Source: Empedobacter stercoris
GTDB taxonomy: Bacteria; Bacteroidota; Bacteroidia; Flavobacteriales; Weeksellaceae
NCBI RefSeq assembly: GCF_965137335.1
Contig: NZ_CBCRZD010000010.1
Length of the DNA: 64,000 nucleotides
Reading direction: 5' to 3' (one strand)
Shown: positions 16,403 to 25,354 of the stretch, in pieces
Layout of the letters: each line of letters opens with the position of its first letter
How positions within the stretch are numbered: position 1 is the stretch's first letter
Translations under genes and position numbers: made by a program
The notes under the pieces: model-generated
The model's database searches: none
What the model saw: only the letters and a program-made list of their open reading frames with translations
Told to the model about the DNA's origin: nothing

Positions 16403-17128
16403 ATGATTGAGATTGAAAAATTATATAAAAAATATAAAAATTCGGATGTTTTTGCGTTAGAAGACTTCTCATTAACGATAAAACAAAACGAAATTCATGG
16501 TGTTCTTGGTCCAAATGGAGCAGGGAAAACAACATTGATGTCGATACTTTCAGGTTTGATTAAACCCACTTCTGGGAATATTGTGATTCAGAATTTTAAT
16601 CAGAAAAATAATTTAAAAAAGATTCAAAATATTATTGGAATTGTTCCACAAGAATATGCATTGTATCCAACGCTGACAGCACGAGAAAATTTAGAATTTT
16701 TCGGAAAGATTTATAAAGTTCCTTCAAAAGAATTGCATGAAAAGATTTTGCTTTTGACAGAAAAAGTTGGAATGAGTAAATTTTTGGATAGAAAAATTGA
16801 ATCTTTTTCGGGTGGAATGAAACGCCGTATTAATTTATTGGCAGGCATTCTTCACCAACCAGAAATTCTATTTTTAGATGAGCCAACTGTTGGTGTTGAT
16901 ATTCAGTCCAAAATTGCGTTATTGGATTATTTACAAGAACTTCATCAGCAAGGAATGTCGATCGTTTATACATCGCATCATATGGCAGAAGCGGAAGATT
17001 TTTGTACGCAGGTTACTATTATGAATCAAGGAAAATCGATTATAACTGCCCAACCAAAACAATTGATTCAACAAGTAAATGCGTATAATCTTGAAGAAGC
17101 ATTTGTTTATCTAACTAAATTGTCGTGA
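16403..17128 (+). CDS. ABC transporter ATP-binding protein
   Basis: 241 residues with Walker A GPNGAGKTT (about 36-44), signature SFSGGMKRR, Walker B ILFLDEPTVG and a switch histidine in TSHHMAEAE. This is the drug/antibiotic-exporter (ABC-2, CcmA-like) type. It pairs with the permease that starts one base after its stop. In the pigment run it is the likely energy source for moving the flexirubin or a lipid-linked precursor across the inner membrane. Confidence 0.93.
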   Translation: MIEIEKLYKKYKNSDVFALEDFSLTIKQNEIHGVLGPNGAGKTTLMSILSGLIKPTSGNIVIQNFNQKNNLKKIQNIIGIVPQEYALYPTLTARENLEFFGKIYKVPSKELHEKILLLTEKVGMSKFLDRKIESFSGGMKRRINLLAGILHQPEILFLDEPTVGVDIQSKIALLDYLQELHQQGMSIVYTSHHMAEAEDFCTQVTIMNQGKSIITAQPKQLIQQVNAYNLEEAFVYLTKLS

Positions 17129-17129
17129 T

Positions 17130-18407
17130 ATGTTGAAACAACTTTTAGCATGTATTAAAAAAGAAATTTTATTGCTGATTCGCGATATTGGTGGGTTGGT
17201 GATTCTTTTTATAATGCCTTTGATTTTGGTTGTAACGGTAACTAAAATTCAGAAAAGTACCTACGATTCGTTTGCAGAAGCAACTATTCCAGTACTATTT
17301 ATTGATCATGATCAGGATAGTATTTCTGCTGTGGTTAAAAAACATATTTCTCAATCGGGCAATTTGAAAATTGTTTCAGAATTAAATGGAAAAAAAATAA
17401 CAGAAGATGAACTAAAATCAGAGGTGTTCAAAGGGAAATATCAAGTCGGAATTGTTATACCTGAACGATTATCAAAAGATTTGGATTATAAAATCAATCA
17501 AAATGTTGAGCAAATTTTAAATGAATTTGCTTTCGATAGTACGGAAGTTAAATACAATCAACAGGTTAGTCCAAAAACGATTAAACTTTATTTTGATCCA
17601 GCAACTTCCTTGGCATTTAAGGACAATGTTTCGAATGTATTGGATCAATTAATAACGGACACAGAAAATAAAAGTATTTATAAGGCATTTCAACAAGAAA
17701 TGGGGTCTGAAGATTTGAGTTTTCAAAATGAAAAATTCATTCATTTTCAAGAAATTGTTCCCGAAGATTCAAAATCAATTTTAAAACCAAACGTGACACA
17801 ACATAATGTTCCTGCTTGGACATTATTTGCTATATTTTTTATCGTTGTTCCTTTATCTATCAATATTGTAAAAGAAAAAAGTTTAGGAACACACGTACGA
17901 TTATTAACTAGTCCGATGCCTTATTCAGTTCAAATTATTGGTAAAACAATCACTTATTTAGCCATAAGTTTATTTCAGTTTACGATGATTTTAGGTGTAG
18001 CTAAATTCGTTTTTCCATTGATTGATTTACCAAGTTTTAAAACAGATGGTATTTTATTTTCTATTTATGGACTGACTGTTTTTGCGTCTTTAGCCGCAAT
18101 TGGTTTGGGACTTTTAATTGGAACAATAGCCAAAACACAAGAACAATCTGCTCCATTTGGAGCAACTTTAGTCGTTATTTTAGCAGCGATAGGAGGAGTA
18201 TGGATTCCTGTTTTTGCAATGTCAGATTTTATGCAACATTTCGCAAAAATCTCACCGATGAATTGGGCACTAGATGGCTATTATAGTCTTATTCTACGAA
18301 ATCAGTCATTCATAGAGATTGTACCGAATATTATTTTGTTAATTTTGTTCTATATTATTACCTTGTTTGCCGCATTATATTATGATAGATTCAAAAGAGA
18401 AGATTAA
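17130..18407 (+). CDS. ABC-2 type permease
   Basis: A 425-residue permease: one membrane segment near residues 20-38, a periplasmic domain of about 180 residues, then five or six segments from about 230 to 418 (such as AWTLFAIFFIVVPLSINIVKEK and LLILFYIITLFAALYY). The layout matches ABC-2 exporters of the YhhJ/YadH group. It is partner of the ATPase just upstream. Its last 26 bases overlap the start of the thioesterase-like gene. Confidence 0.92.
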   Translation: MLKQLLACIKKEILLLIRDIGGLVILFIMPLILVVTVTKIQKSTYDSFAEATIPVLFIDHDQDSISAVVKKHISQSGNLKIVSELNGKKITEDELKSEVFKGKYQVGIVIPERLSKDLDYKINQNVEQILNEFAFDSTEVKYNQQVSPKTIKLYFDPATSLAFKDNVSNVLDQLITDTENKSIYKAFQQEMGSEDLSFQNEKFIHFQEIVPEDSKSILKPNVTQHNVPAWTLFAIFFIVVPLSINIVKEKSLGTHVRLLTSPMPYSVQIIGKTITYLAISLFQFTMILGVAKFVFPLIDLPSFKTDGILFSIYGLTVFASLAAIGLGLLIGTIAKTQEQSAPFGATLVVILAAIGGVWIPVFAMSDFMQHFAKISPMNWALDGYYSLILRNQSFIEIVPNIILLILFYIITLFAALYYDRFKRED

Positions 18408-18819
18408 AACCTTAGTACATCATTCTAATTTCGCTGTTCGATTTAATGAAACCGACCCGTTGGGAATCGTGTGGCATGGGAATTATATTACATATTTTGA
18501 AGATGGAAGAGAAGCTTTTGGCCGTCATTTTGGAATTAGTTACTTGGATATTCAAAAAAGTGGCTTTGTAACGCCGATTATCAAATCAGTTTGCGAGCAT
18601 AAGTTTCCGTTGAAATATGGAGATAAATGTAGAATAGAAACCACTTTTGTAGATACTTTGGCTGCAAAGATGATTTATAAATTCAAGATTTTTAATCAAG
18701 ATGAAAAATTAGTTTGTATTGGTGAAACAATTCAAGTATTTTTAGACAACGAAGGGGAATTAATGTTAACATTTCCAGCATTCTTTGAACAATGGAAGAA
18801 AAAAGTAGGATTATTGTAA
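18382..18819 (+). CDS. Acyl-CoA/ACP thioesterase, 4-hydroxybenzoyl-CoA thioesterase type
   Basis: 145 residues from the ATG at 18382. A TTG 15 bases upstream is possible but unlikely. The hot-dog signature NETDPLGIVWHGNYITYFEDGREA contains the conserved Asp and the WHGNY block of the YbgC/4HBT family. It hydrolyses thioesters, here perhaps releasing the polyene or clearing stalled chains, the role assigned to ApeK in aryl polyene loci. It overlaps the permease end by 26 bases and shares one base (TAATG) with the next ketosynthase, so translation is coupled on both sides. Confidence 0.85.
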   Translation: MIDSKEKIKTLVHHSNFAVRFNETDPLGIVWHGNYITYFEDGREAFGRHFGISYLDIQKSGFVTPIIKSVCEHKFPLKYGDKCRIETTFVDTLAAKMIYKFKIFNQDEKLVCIGETIQVFLDNEGELMLTFPAFFEQWKKKVGLL

Positions 18820-19940
18820 TGGAGAAAATTTACATCAATCGTGCGAATATTTTAACGCCTTTCGGTAATACAATTGAAACGAACTGGAATCAATTGTTGG
18901 AGGGAAATTCTGCCGTCACTAAAGTTGAATCATTTGGTCATTTAAAACATTTTTATGCAGGAAAAATTAATGAAGAAATTTTCTGTAATTTAAAAGATCA
19001 AATAATTGATAATAAAAAATATACTCGATTAGAATTAATTGGGATTACAGCTCTTCAATCTATTGTTGAGCAAGCGGAAATAAGTTCTCGAACGGGTTTT
19101 GTTTTATCCACAACGAAAGGAAATATTAATCATCTTTCACATTCTATAAACGAAGCATCTATTCCAAATTTCGCTAAAAAAATCGCTGATTATTTTGAAT
19201 TCAAATCAGAACCAATAATCGTATCAAATGCATGTGTATCTGGTGTTTTGGCGGTAAATGTAGCAAAACGTTTCATTGAAATGGATACTTTTGACAATGT
19301 ATATGTTTTGGCTTTAGATGAATTAACAGATTTTGTTTTAACAGGTTTCAATTCATTTCAAGCAATGGATTTCGAGTTGTGCAAACCTTTTGATCAGGCT
19401 CGAAAAGGTGTTAATTTAGGCGAAGCAGCAGCTTGTATTTATCTTTCGAAGAATAAAGAAAAAAATAGTTTTCAAATTTTGGGAGAAGCTTCTATTAATG
19501 ATGCAAACCACATTTCGGGACCATCACGAACAGGTGAAGGTTTGGTTTTGAGTATCGAGTCGGCGATGAAAGAAGCAAATGTTTCATCAAATGAAATAGA
19601 TTATATTTCAGCTCATGGAACGGCGACTTTGTATAACGATGAAATGGAATCAATTGCTTTTAATCGTTTGCAAATGAGTAAAACCCCGACCAATAGTCTA
19701 AAAGCTTTTTACGGACATACATTGGGTGCGTCTGGATTGTTAGAATTGGTGATTTCGATGAAACAAGCAGAAGAAAATATTCTATTGAAAAGTAATAATT
19801 TCAAAGAAGTAGGAACTTCAGTTTCTCAACATATTTTAAAGGAAAATCTTCAAAAAGAAATCAATGTTATTCTAAAAACTTCTTCTGGATTTGGCGGAAG
19901 TAATGCTGTAATCATACTTAAAAAAGTTCAAGATGACTAA
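18819..19940 (+). CDS. Beta-ketoacyl-ACP synthase, pigment pathway
   Basis: 373 residues from the ATG at 18819, chosen because it shares an A with the preceding TAA stop; an upstream in-frame ATG would extend into the thioesterase. Cys139 in SNACVSGVLA, a histidine in SAHGTATLYND and a histidine in FYGHTLGASG form the condensing triad. It lies just before the half-size synthase-like gene and overlaps it by 8 bases. Third active ketosynthase of the locus; its step is not identifiable by sequence. Confidence 0.88.
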   Translation: MEKIYINRANILTPFGNTIETNWNQLLEGNSAVTKVESFGHLKHFYAGKINEEIFCNLKDQIIDNKKYTRLELIGITALQSIVEQAEISSRTGFVLSTTKGNINHLSHSINEASIPNFAKKIADYFEFKSEPIIVSNACVSGVLAVNVAKRFIEMDTFDNVYVLALDELTDFVLTGFNSFQAMDFELCKPFDQARKGVNLGEAAACIYLSKNKEKNSFQILGEASINDANHISGPSRTGEGLVLSIESAMKEANVSSNEIDYISAHGTATLYNDEMESIAFNRLQMSKTPTNSLKAFYGHTLGASGLLELVISMKQAEENILLKSNNFKEVGTSVSQHILKENLQKEINVILKTSSGFGGSNAVIILKKVQDD

Positions 19941-20472
19941 AGTTGAAATTAAAAAAGAACAAGTTTGGTTGAATGACGAACTTTATTTCGAAGATTCTTC
20001 AGGAGATTTTGGGTTATTTTCTAAAAATTTATTTAAATCGTTAGAAATAGATTATCCAAAGTTTTATAAAATGGATAATCAAAGTAAATTAGCTTTTTTA
20101 GCTGCTGAGATCATTCTAAAAGACGAGAATACATTGAATAAAAATCAAGATATAGCGTTGGTTTTTGCCAATAGAAATTCAAGTTTAGATTCAGATTTGA
20201 AACATCAAAAAAGTATTCAATCGACTGATGAGATTTTTCCAAGTCCAGCTGTATTTGTTTACACATTAGCAAATATTTGTTTAGGAGAAGTCAGTATTCG
20301 TCATCATTTGAAAACTGAAAATGCTTTTTTTATTTCATCGAATTTTGATGAAGATCGACTAAAGAAATATGCAAATTATTTGATTATCAAAAATAAAGCA
20401 AAAAAAGTTGTGTTGGCTTGGGTTGATTATTTGCAAGAAGATTACGAAATAAAAATGTACTTAATAGATTAA
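19933..20472 (+). CDS. Half-size ketosynthase-like protein, probably non-catalytic
   Basis: 179 residues. It has the look of the N-terminal half of a ketosynthase: DIALVFANRNSSLDSD resembles the GIIYGN segment, and FPSPAVFVYTLANICLGEVSIRH resembles the helix before the nucleophile elbow. There is no TACSS-type active-site cysteine and the C-terminal half with both catalytic histidines is missing. It is not a recent truncation: the frame is clean and coupled to the preceding full-length synthase. It may stabilise or steer that enzyme; that is inference. Similar small synthase-like genes occur in aryl polyene loci. Confidence 0.65.
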   Translation: MTKVEIKKEQVWLNDELYFEDSSGDFGLFSKNLFKSLEIDYPKFYKMDNQSKLAFLAAEIILKDENTLNKNQDIALVFANRNSSLDSDLKHQKSIQSTDEIFPSPAVFVYTLANICLGEVSIRHHLKTENAFFISSNFDEDRLKKYANYLIIKNKAKKVVLAWVDYLQEDYEIKMYLID

Positions 20473-20499
20473 AATAATATTAGTTAGAATAAAAACATT

Positions 20500-20757
20500 A
20501 TGGAAAATTTAATAAACGATTTAAAAGTGAAAATTATCGAAATTTTAAATCTTGAAGATGTTTCGGTAGAAGAGATTAAAAATGATGACCCTCTATTTGG
20601 AGACGGTTTGGGGTTAGATTCTATTGATGCATTAGAATTGATTGTTTTATTGGATAAGGAATATGGAATTAAAATTACTGATCCAAAAGAAGGAAAAACA
20701 ATCTTTCAATCGGTTGAAGTTATGGCAGATTATATCCAAAAAAATAGAACAAAATAA
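20500..20757 (+). CDS. Acyl carrier protein 2 of the pigment locus
   Basis: 85 residues with Ser41 in GLGLDSIDALEL as the phosphopantetheine site. The GDGLGLDSID form is typical of carrier proteins in aryl polyene and similar type II systems. It is directly coupled to the ketosynthase/chain-length-factor pair (last base shared with the next ATG), so it is the likely carrier for polyene elongation. Confidence 0.92.
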   Translation: MENLINDLKVKIIEILNLEDVSVEEIKNDDPLFGDGLGLDSIDALELIVLLDKEYGIKITDPKEGKTIFQSVEVMADYIQKNRTK

Positions 20758-21953
20758 TGACAAAAAAAGTTGCTATAACTGGAATGGGAATTATCTCGGC
20801 AATTGGTAAGAATGTCGAAGATAACCATGATTCTTTAATTCATCAAAAACATGGCTTATCACGCCTTGAAAATTTTGAATCTATTCATCAAAATGAAATT
20901 TTTGTGGGTGAAATAAAATTATCTAATGATGAGTTAGCAACTTTTTTAAATTTATCTTCGGACAACAACTTTTCCAGAACAGCAATGCTAGGGCTTGTAG
21001 CTGTAAAAGAAGCTTTAAAAAAAGCTAAGATAGAAGATGTAAATGAAGTAAGAACGGGGTTGATTTCCTCTACGAGTGTAGGAGGAATGGATCGAACTGA
21101 AAATTATTTTTTAGATTTTGAAAATTTACTTGATCAACAAAAGTATATTATGAGTCATGATGCAGGAGCAACAACGAATCAAATTGCAAACGAGATTGGT
21201 TTAAAAGGTTTTGTTTCGACGATTAGTACTGCATGTTCTTCAGCTGCAAATGCGATTATGTATGGTGCTCGTTTGATTAATTCAGGGAAATTGGATCGTG
21301 TGATTGTAGGTGGGACTGACGCTTTGTCTAAATTTACAATCAATGGATTTAAAAGTTTAATGATTTTAAGCGACGAGTTTAATCAACCTTTTGATGAAAA
21401 TCGTAAAGGTTTAAACCTTGGAGAAGCCGCAGCTTATTTGGTTTTAGAATCAGATGAATTAGCTCAAAAATCAAACAAAAAAATCTTTGGTTATTTGATC
21501 GGTTCAGGTAATGCCAATGATGCATTTCATCAAACTGCATCTTCTGAAAATGGAGAAGGAGCGTATTTAGCGATGAAAAAAGCATTTGAAACCGCGAATA
21601 TTCAACCAAAGAATATCGATTATATCAATGTTCATGGTACAGCTACAAACAACAATGATATAACAGAAGGTAGAGCTTTGAAAAGAATCTTTGGAGAAGA
21701 TGTACCTATTTTTAGTTCAACTAAACCATATACGGGTCATACATTAGCTACTGCAGCGAGTGTAGAAGCGGTTTTTAGTTTGTTAAGTTTACAACATAGT
21801 ATCGTTTACCCTAACCTTAATTTTCAATCTCCGATTGAAGAATTGAATATCTTTCCTTCGACAGAAGTTAAGAACAAAGATATTCAATGTGTATTATCAA
21901 ACTCGTTTGGTTTTGGAGGGAATTGTTCAACTTTAATCTTTTCTAAATCATGA
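20757..21953 (+). CDS. Ketosynthase subunit of a KS/chain-length-factor pair
   Basis: A 398-residue FabF-like enzyme with Cys160 (STACSSAANAI), NVHGTATNNND and PYTGHTLATAA, so the triad is complete. A tightly coupled Cys-less paralogue follows with a 4-base overlap, the signature of KS-alpha/KS-beta heterodimers and of the ApeO/ApeC pair in aryl polyene synthesis. It elongates the aryl starter with malonyl units on the carrier protein encoded just upstream. Confidence 0.9.
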   Translation: MTKKVAITGMGIISAIGKNVEDNHDSLIHQKHGLSRLENFESIHQNEIFVGEIKLSNDELATFLNLSSDNNFSRTAMLGLVAVKEALKKAKIEDVNEVRTGLISSTSVGGMDRTENYFLDFENLLDQQKYIMSHDAGATTNQIANEIGLKGFVSTISTACSSAANAIMYGARLINSGKLDRVIVGGTDALSKFTINGFKSLMILSDEFNQPFDENRKGLNLGEAAAYLVLESDELAQKSNKKIFGYLIGSGNANDAFHQTASSENGEGAYLAMKKAFETANIQPKNIDYINVHGTATNNNDITEGRALKRIFGEDVPIFSSTKPYTGHTLATAASVEAVFSLLSLQHSIVYPNLNFQSPIEELNIFPSTEVKNKDIQCVLSNSFGFGGNCSTLIFSKS

Positions 21954-22939
21954 AAGAAGTAGTGGTAAATGGATTAGGTTTCGTAAATGCTCAATTTACA
22001 AATGAAATCACAAATGATTTTTTGTTATTAGAAACTTCAATAACGAAAGCGAAATCTCCTTTGTTAAAAGATATTATTTCTTCTGCGATGAGTCGTCGAA
22101 TGGCTTCTGGAGTTAAAATGGGAATTTATTCTTCTTTAAAAGCATTGAATGATGGAGGAATTGAACATCCAGAAGCGATAATCACTGGAACAGCTTTAGG
22201 TTGTTTGGTGGATTCTGAAAAGTTTTTGACGAATATTATTCAAAACAAAGAGGAGTTTTTGACGCCAACTGCTTTTATTCAATCTACACATAATACGGTT
22301 GGTTCTCAAATTGCTTTACATCTTGGGTGCAACGCTTACAATTTTACCTATACAAATGGTTTTAATTCCTTTGAGAATGCGTTATTAGATGGTTTTTTAC
22401 AAGTAGAAAAGGAAGGGATTAATAATGCGTTAATTGGTGGAATTGATGAAATAGGTGTTCGTACTTATGAATTATTGCAATTAGTTGGTGAGATTAAAAA
22501 TGAGTTTAACCAAGGAGTTAAATACAGTGAAGGTGCACACTTTTGTGTTTTATCTAATCAAAAAAGTGAAAGTTCTTATGCGAAAGTAATAGATGTTCAT
22601 CTCTTGAATAATTATGAAGATGTAAATGCTGAAATTTTAAAGTTTATTCAATTGAATAATATTGATTTATCCGATATTGATGCGATAATTTCAGGAGATC
22701 AAACTTTGCGAATTAATGAGAAGGAATTGATTGAGATATTTGAATACAAAGATTTTATTGGTGAATTTGGAACGTCATCGGCTTTTGGATTTATTTTAGG
22801 CTGCAAATTATTACGTCATCAAAGTTTACCTTATCAATTTAAAACCAATAAAATAGTGGCTAAAAGTTATCGAAATGTACTTTTGGTCAATGGTCGGAAT
22901 GGAAAAGATTTGAGTTTAGTATTGCTTCAATCGATATGA
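21950..22939 (+). CDS. Chain-length-factor-like, cysteine-less ketosynthase subunit
   Basis: A 329-residue, shortened ketosynthase-fold protein. The nucleophile elbow, aligned with STACSSAANA of its partner, reads TYTNGFNSFENAL and lacks cysteine. The region matching GHTLATAA reads FGTSSAFGF and lacks histidine. It therefore cannot condense by itself and should act as the ApeC-like partner that sets polyene length. The 4-base overlap with the active subunit supports equal production of both. Loss of catalytic residues is ancestral to this role, not decay. Confidence 0.82.
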   Translation: MKEVVVNGLGFVNAQFTNEITNDFLLLETSITKAKSPLLKDIISSAMSRRMASGVKMGIYSSLKALNDGGIEHPEAIITGTALGCLVDSEKFLTNIIQNKEEFLTPTAFIQSTHNTVGSQIALHLGCNAYNFTYTNGFNSFENALLDGFLQVEKEGINNALIGGIDEIGVRTYELLQLVGEIKNEFNQGVKYSEGAHFCVLSNQKSESSYAKVIDVHLLNNYEDVNAEILKFIQLNNIDLSDIDAIISGDQTLRINEKELIEIFEYKDFIGEFGTSSAFGFILGCKLLRHQSLPYQFKTNKIVAKSYRNVLLVNGRNGKDLSLVLLQSI

Positions 22940-23709
22940 AATTTAAAGTTGCCACCATCTTTTTTATAACTACACTAATTTGTATTTCAATTGGTTGTTT
23001 TGCAAAAAGTTTGTCTTTTTTTTATTTGTTTATACCTTTTTTTATTTGGTCGTTATTGACAATTTTTGGTGCTTTTGAAATTCGATTTAATTACTTTTTG
23101 AAAGCGTTTCATTCAGCAGGGAAAACCACAGATCGAATAATTTCGTTAACTTTTGATGATGGACCAACAGAATTTACACCAAGAATTCTTGAAATTTTAA
23201 AAAAAAATAATGCTAAAGCAACATTTTTTTGTATCGGAAAACAAATCAATCAATCTCCAGAAAATCTTCAAAAAATACATCAATTAGGGCATTTAATAGG
23301 AAATCATACTTATCATCATTCGCCTAAAAATGGCTTTTATTCAACTGATAAAATTATACAAGAAATTCTGACTACTAATCAAATTATTGAACAAATTATA
23401 TCGGTTAAAACAAAGATTTTTAGACCGCCTTTTGGCGTGACAAATCCACATATTGCAAGAGCTTTGCGCAGAACCAAACATCACGTAATAGGTTGGGATG
23501 TTCGATCTTTGGATACAGTTATTGATGATGAAAAAAGATTGTTTGATCGAATTACACGACAAATTAAACCAGGTTCAATCGTTTTATTGCATGACACTTC
23601 GGATAAAACAGCGAATGTGTTAGCACAATTATTTGTATTTTTACAAAAGGAAAATTATAAAGTAGTTCCTTTAGACGAACTCTTGAAAATTGATGTATAT
23701 GAAAACTAA
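22936..23709 (+). CDS. Polysaccharide deacetylase (NodB-type)
   Basis: 257 residues: two hydrophobic segments at 5-45, then a NodB domain with SLTFDDGPTEFTPRI (metal-binding aspartates), GNHTYHH (the HxxxH ligands), FRPPFG and a late LLHDTS. It should remove acyl groups from a sugar or other N/O-acylated substrate at the membrane face. Its job in pigment formation is not known; genes of this type recur in flexirubin loci. It is coupled by 4-base overlap to the chain-length-factor gene. Confidence 0.87.
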   Translation: MKFKVATIFFITTLICISIGCFAKSLSFFYLFIPFFIWSLLTIFGAFEIRFNYFLKAFHSAGKTTDRIISLTFDDGPTEFTPRILEILKKNNAKATFFCIGKQINQSPENLQKIHQLGHLIGNHTYHHSPKNGFYSTDKIIQEILTTNQIIEQIISVKTKIFRPPFGVTNPHIARALRRTKHHVIGWDVRSLDTVIDDEKRLFDRITRQIKPGSIVLLHDTSDKTANVLAQLFVFLQKENYKVVPLDELLKIDVYEN

Positions 23710-24325
23710 AATCTTCATTTTATTTGCATTTTTTCACTTGACAATTTTTGCGCAAGAAAGTAAAATGAGTAATGCTGAAATTGAGAATTTCAAAAAAGAT
23801 ATTGTAACTGATTCTAAAAGAATACAGACGTTAACGGCTGATTTTACACAATATAAAGTGATGAGTTTTTTAGAAAAACCAATTGTTTCGAAAGGTAAAT
23901 TGTATCTGCAAAATCCAAGTTCGATGCGTTGGAATTATACGCAACCTATTGATTATAATGTCATTTTTAACCACAATAAAATTTACATTAACGACGAAGG
24001 AAAAAAATCGAGTGTTGATTTACAAGGGAATAAAAAGTTTGAAAAATTAAATCAATTGATTGTTGGAAGTGTAAGTGGTAATTTGTTCAATACCAATGAT
24101 TTTGTCATTGCCTATGTTAAAACGGATAAAGCTCGAATAGCAAAATTGCAACCGAAAATAAAAGATGTGATGAAATACATCAAAGAAATTCAGTTGACGT
24201 TTTATTCCGGACAATCGACGGTGACAGAAGTGAAATTGATTGAGCCTTCAGACGATTACACCAAAATCTTATTTACGAACAAATCTTTAAATAAAACAAT
24301 CAATGCGTCTGTTTTTACTCCTTAG
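23699..24325 (+). CDS. lolA: LolA-like outer-membrane lipoprotein carrier
   Basis: 208 residues from ATG 23699, chosen because the signal peptide MKTKIFILFAFFHLTIFAQ starts there; TTG and ATG codons 6-9 bases upstream are alternatives. The body has the LolA pattern: IQTLTADFTQYK, SKGKLYLQNPSSMRWNYTQP, and INDEGKKSSVDLQGN. LolA shuttles lipidated cargo through the periplasm. Inside the pigment run it may be a dedicated carrier for flexirubin or for the adjacent lipoprotein rather than the general LolA. It overlaps the next lipoprotein gene by 23 bases. Confidence 0.87.
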   Translation: MKTKIFILFAFFHLTIFAQESKMSNAEIENFKKDIVTDSKRIQTLTADFTQYKVMSFLEKPIVSKGKLYLQNPSSMRWNYTQPIDYNVIFNHNKIYINDEGKKSSVDLQGNKKFEKLNQLIVGSVSGNLFNTNDFVIAYVKTDKARIAKLQPKIKDVMKYIKEIQLTFYSGQSTVTEVKLIEPSDDYTKILFTNKSLNKTINASVFTP

Positions 24326-24926
24326 TATTTTGTTTTTAACGTCTTGTGGAACGACATATAAAATAGCCGATATACAAGATAAACAAAAGGTTGAAAAGGA
24401 ATTTCTTAATCCTTATTTTAGTCAAATTAACAAAGAATACAGTTACCGTTTTAAGATTACGTTTATGAAAAATGAAATGAAAGGTAATTTTGTAGTAAAA
24501 AAGCTCGGTTATGATTCGCATCGAGTAGTAATGATGTCTGATTTTGGAAATACATTATTTGATTTATCTATTTCAGAAAATAATTACAACTTGAATTATG
24601 CCATGCCAGATTTGAATAAAAAAGTAGTTGTGAAAACACTTGCAAATGATTTACAAATGCTTTTTAAAAACGATTTTAAAGTGGATGAATCTATTAAAAC
24701 AGCTGATTTTGTTGTTTTAAAATCGAAAGATGTAAGTTTAGTATTCGATGAAAATGAATCAACTAATTTCCAAGAATTAATTCATCTAAAGAACAATAAA
24801 ATAAAGACAACCAACTACTTTACGACTAATCAAACAGATTATCCAGAAAAGATTTTAATCAAACACAATCACTTTAACTTAAGTATCGAATTGTCAAAAG
24901 TAAATACACAATTAGAGGAAGATTAA
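24303..24926 (+). CDS. Pigment-locus lipoprotein, unknown function
   Basis: A 207-residue lipoprotein: MRLFLLLSILFLTSCGTTYK with lipidation at Cys15. The rest looks like a beta-rich domain of the LolB/LolA kind (YSYRFKITFMKNEMKGNFVVKKL, DFGNTLFDLSIS), so an outer-membrane acceptor for the adjacent LolA-like carrier is a natural idea. That is inference from fold impression and coupling. I cannot name a family. It is followed by a candidate internal promoter. Confidence 0.72.
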   Translation: MRLFLLLSILFLTSCGTTYKIADIQDKQKVEKEFLNPYFSQINKEYSYRFKITFMKNEMKGNFVVKKLGYDSHRVVMMSDFGNTLFDLSISENNYNLNYAMPDLNKKVVVKTLANDLQMLFKNDFKVDESIKTADFVVLKSKDVSLVFDENESTNFQELIHLKNNKIKTTNYFTTNQTDYPEKILIKHNHFNLSIELSKVNTQLEED

Positions 24927-24955
24927 ACAAACTTAAATTACAATTTTTTTTAGAT

Positions 24956-24963
24956 TATATTTG
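24956..24963 (+). promoter_or_regulatory. Candidate internal promoter box in the pigment run
   Basis: TATATTTG matches TAnnTTTG 19 bases before the hot-dog gene at 24983, inside one of the largest gaps (56 bases) of the run. No good TTG lies at the -33 distance. It could give extra transcription of the export and tailoring half. Confidence 0.4.
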
Positions 24964-24982
24964 TAAATCAAAACAGTTACAA

Positions 24983-25354
24983 ATGCTTATTCCTAATCTA
25001 TATACCATCAAAAATTCGGAGAAAATAGATGATGTAAATTTTAAAGTCCAAATAGAACTGAATCCAAATCATGAAGTTTTTGAAGGTCATTTTCCAAATA
25101 ATCCAATTACACCAGGCGTTTGCATGATGCAAATTATAAAAGAAATAACAGAAGGTTTTGTTGCTAAAAATCTGTTTTTGTCTAAAGTTTCGAATGTCAA
25201 ATTTATGGCAACCATAAATCCATTTGTGAATCCAATTTTGGAATTAAATTTGAATATTGTTTGCGAAAATGATGAAGTAAAAGTTAAAAATACTTCTTTT
25301 TTTGAAGCAACAAATGCTTTAAAATTTAGTGCAATTTATAAAGTTTTGGATTAA
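24983..25354 (+). CDS. FabZ-like hot-dog protein with Glu-to-Gln change at the active site
   Basis: 123 residues. FEGHFPNNPITPGVCMMQIIKE aligns with the FabZ block GHFP..P..PGVL..E. The catalytic histidine is kept, but the position of the catalytic glutamate, 14 residues later, is glutamine. This suggests altered dehydratase, isomerase or binding activity. I recall similar proteins in other flexirubin loci with the same feature, so it is probably conserved rather than damaged. It shares one base with the following gene. Confidence 0.8.
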   Translation: MLIPNLYTIKNSEKIDDVNFKVQIELNPNHEVFEGHFPNNPITPGVCMMQIIKEITEGFVAKNLFLSKVSNVKFMATINPFVNPILELNLNIVCENDEVKVKNTSFFEATNALKFSAIYKVLD

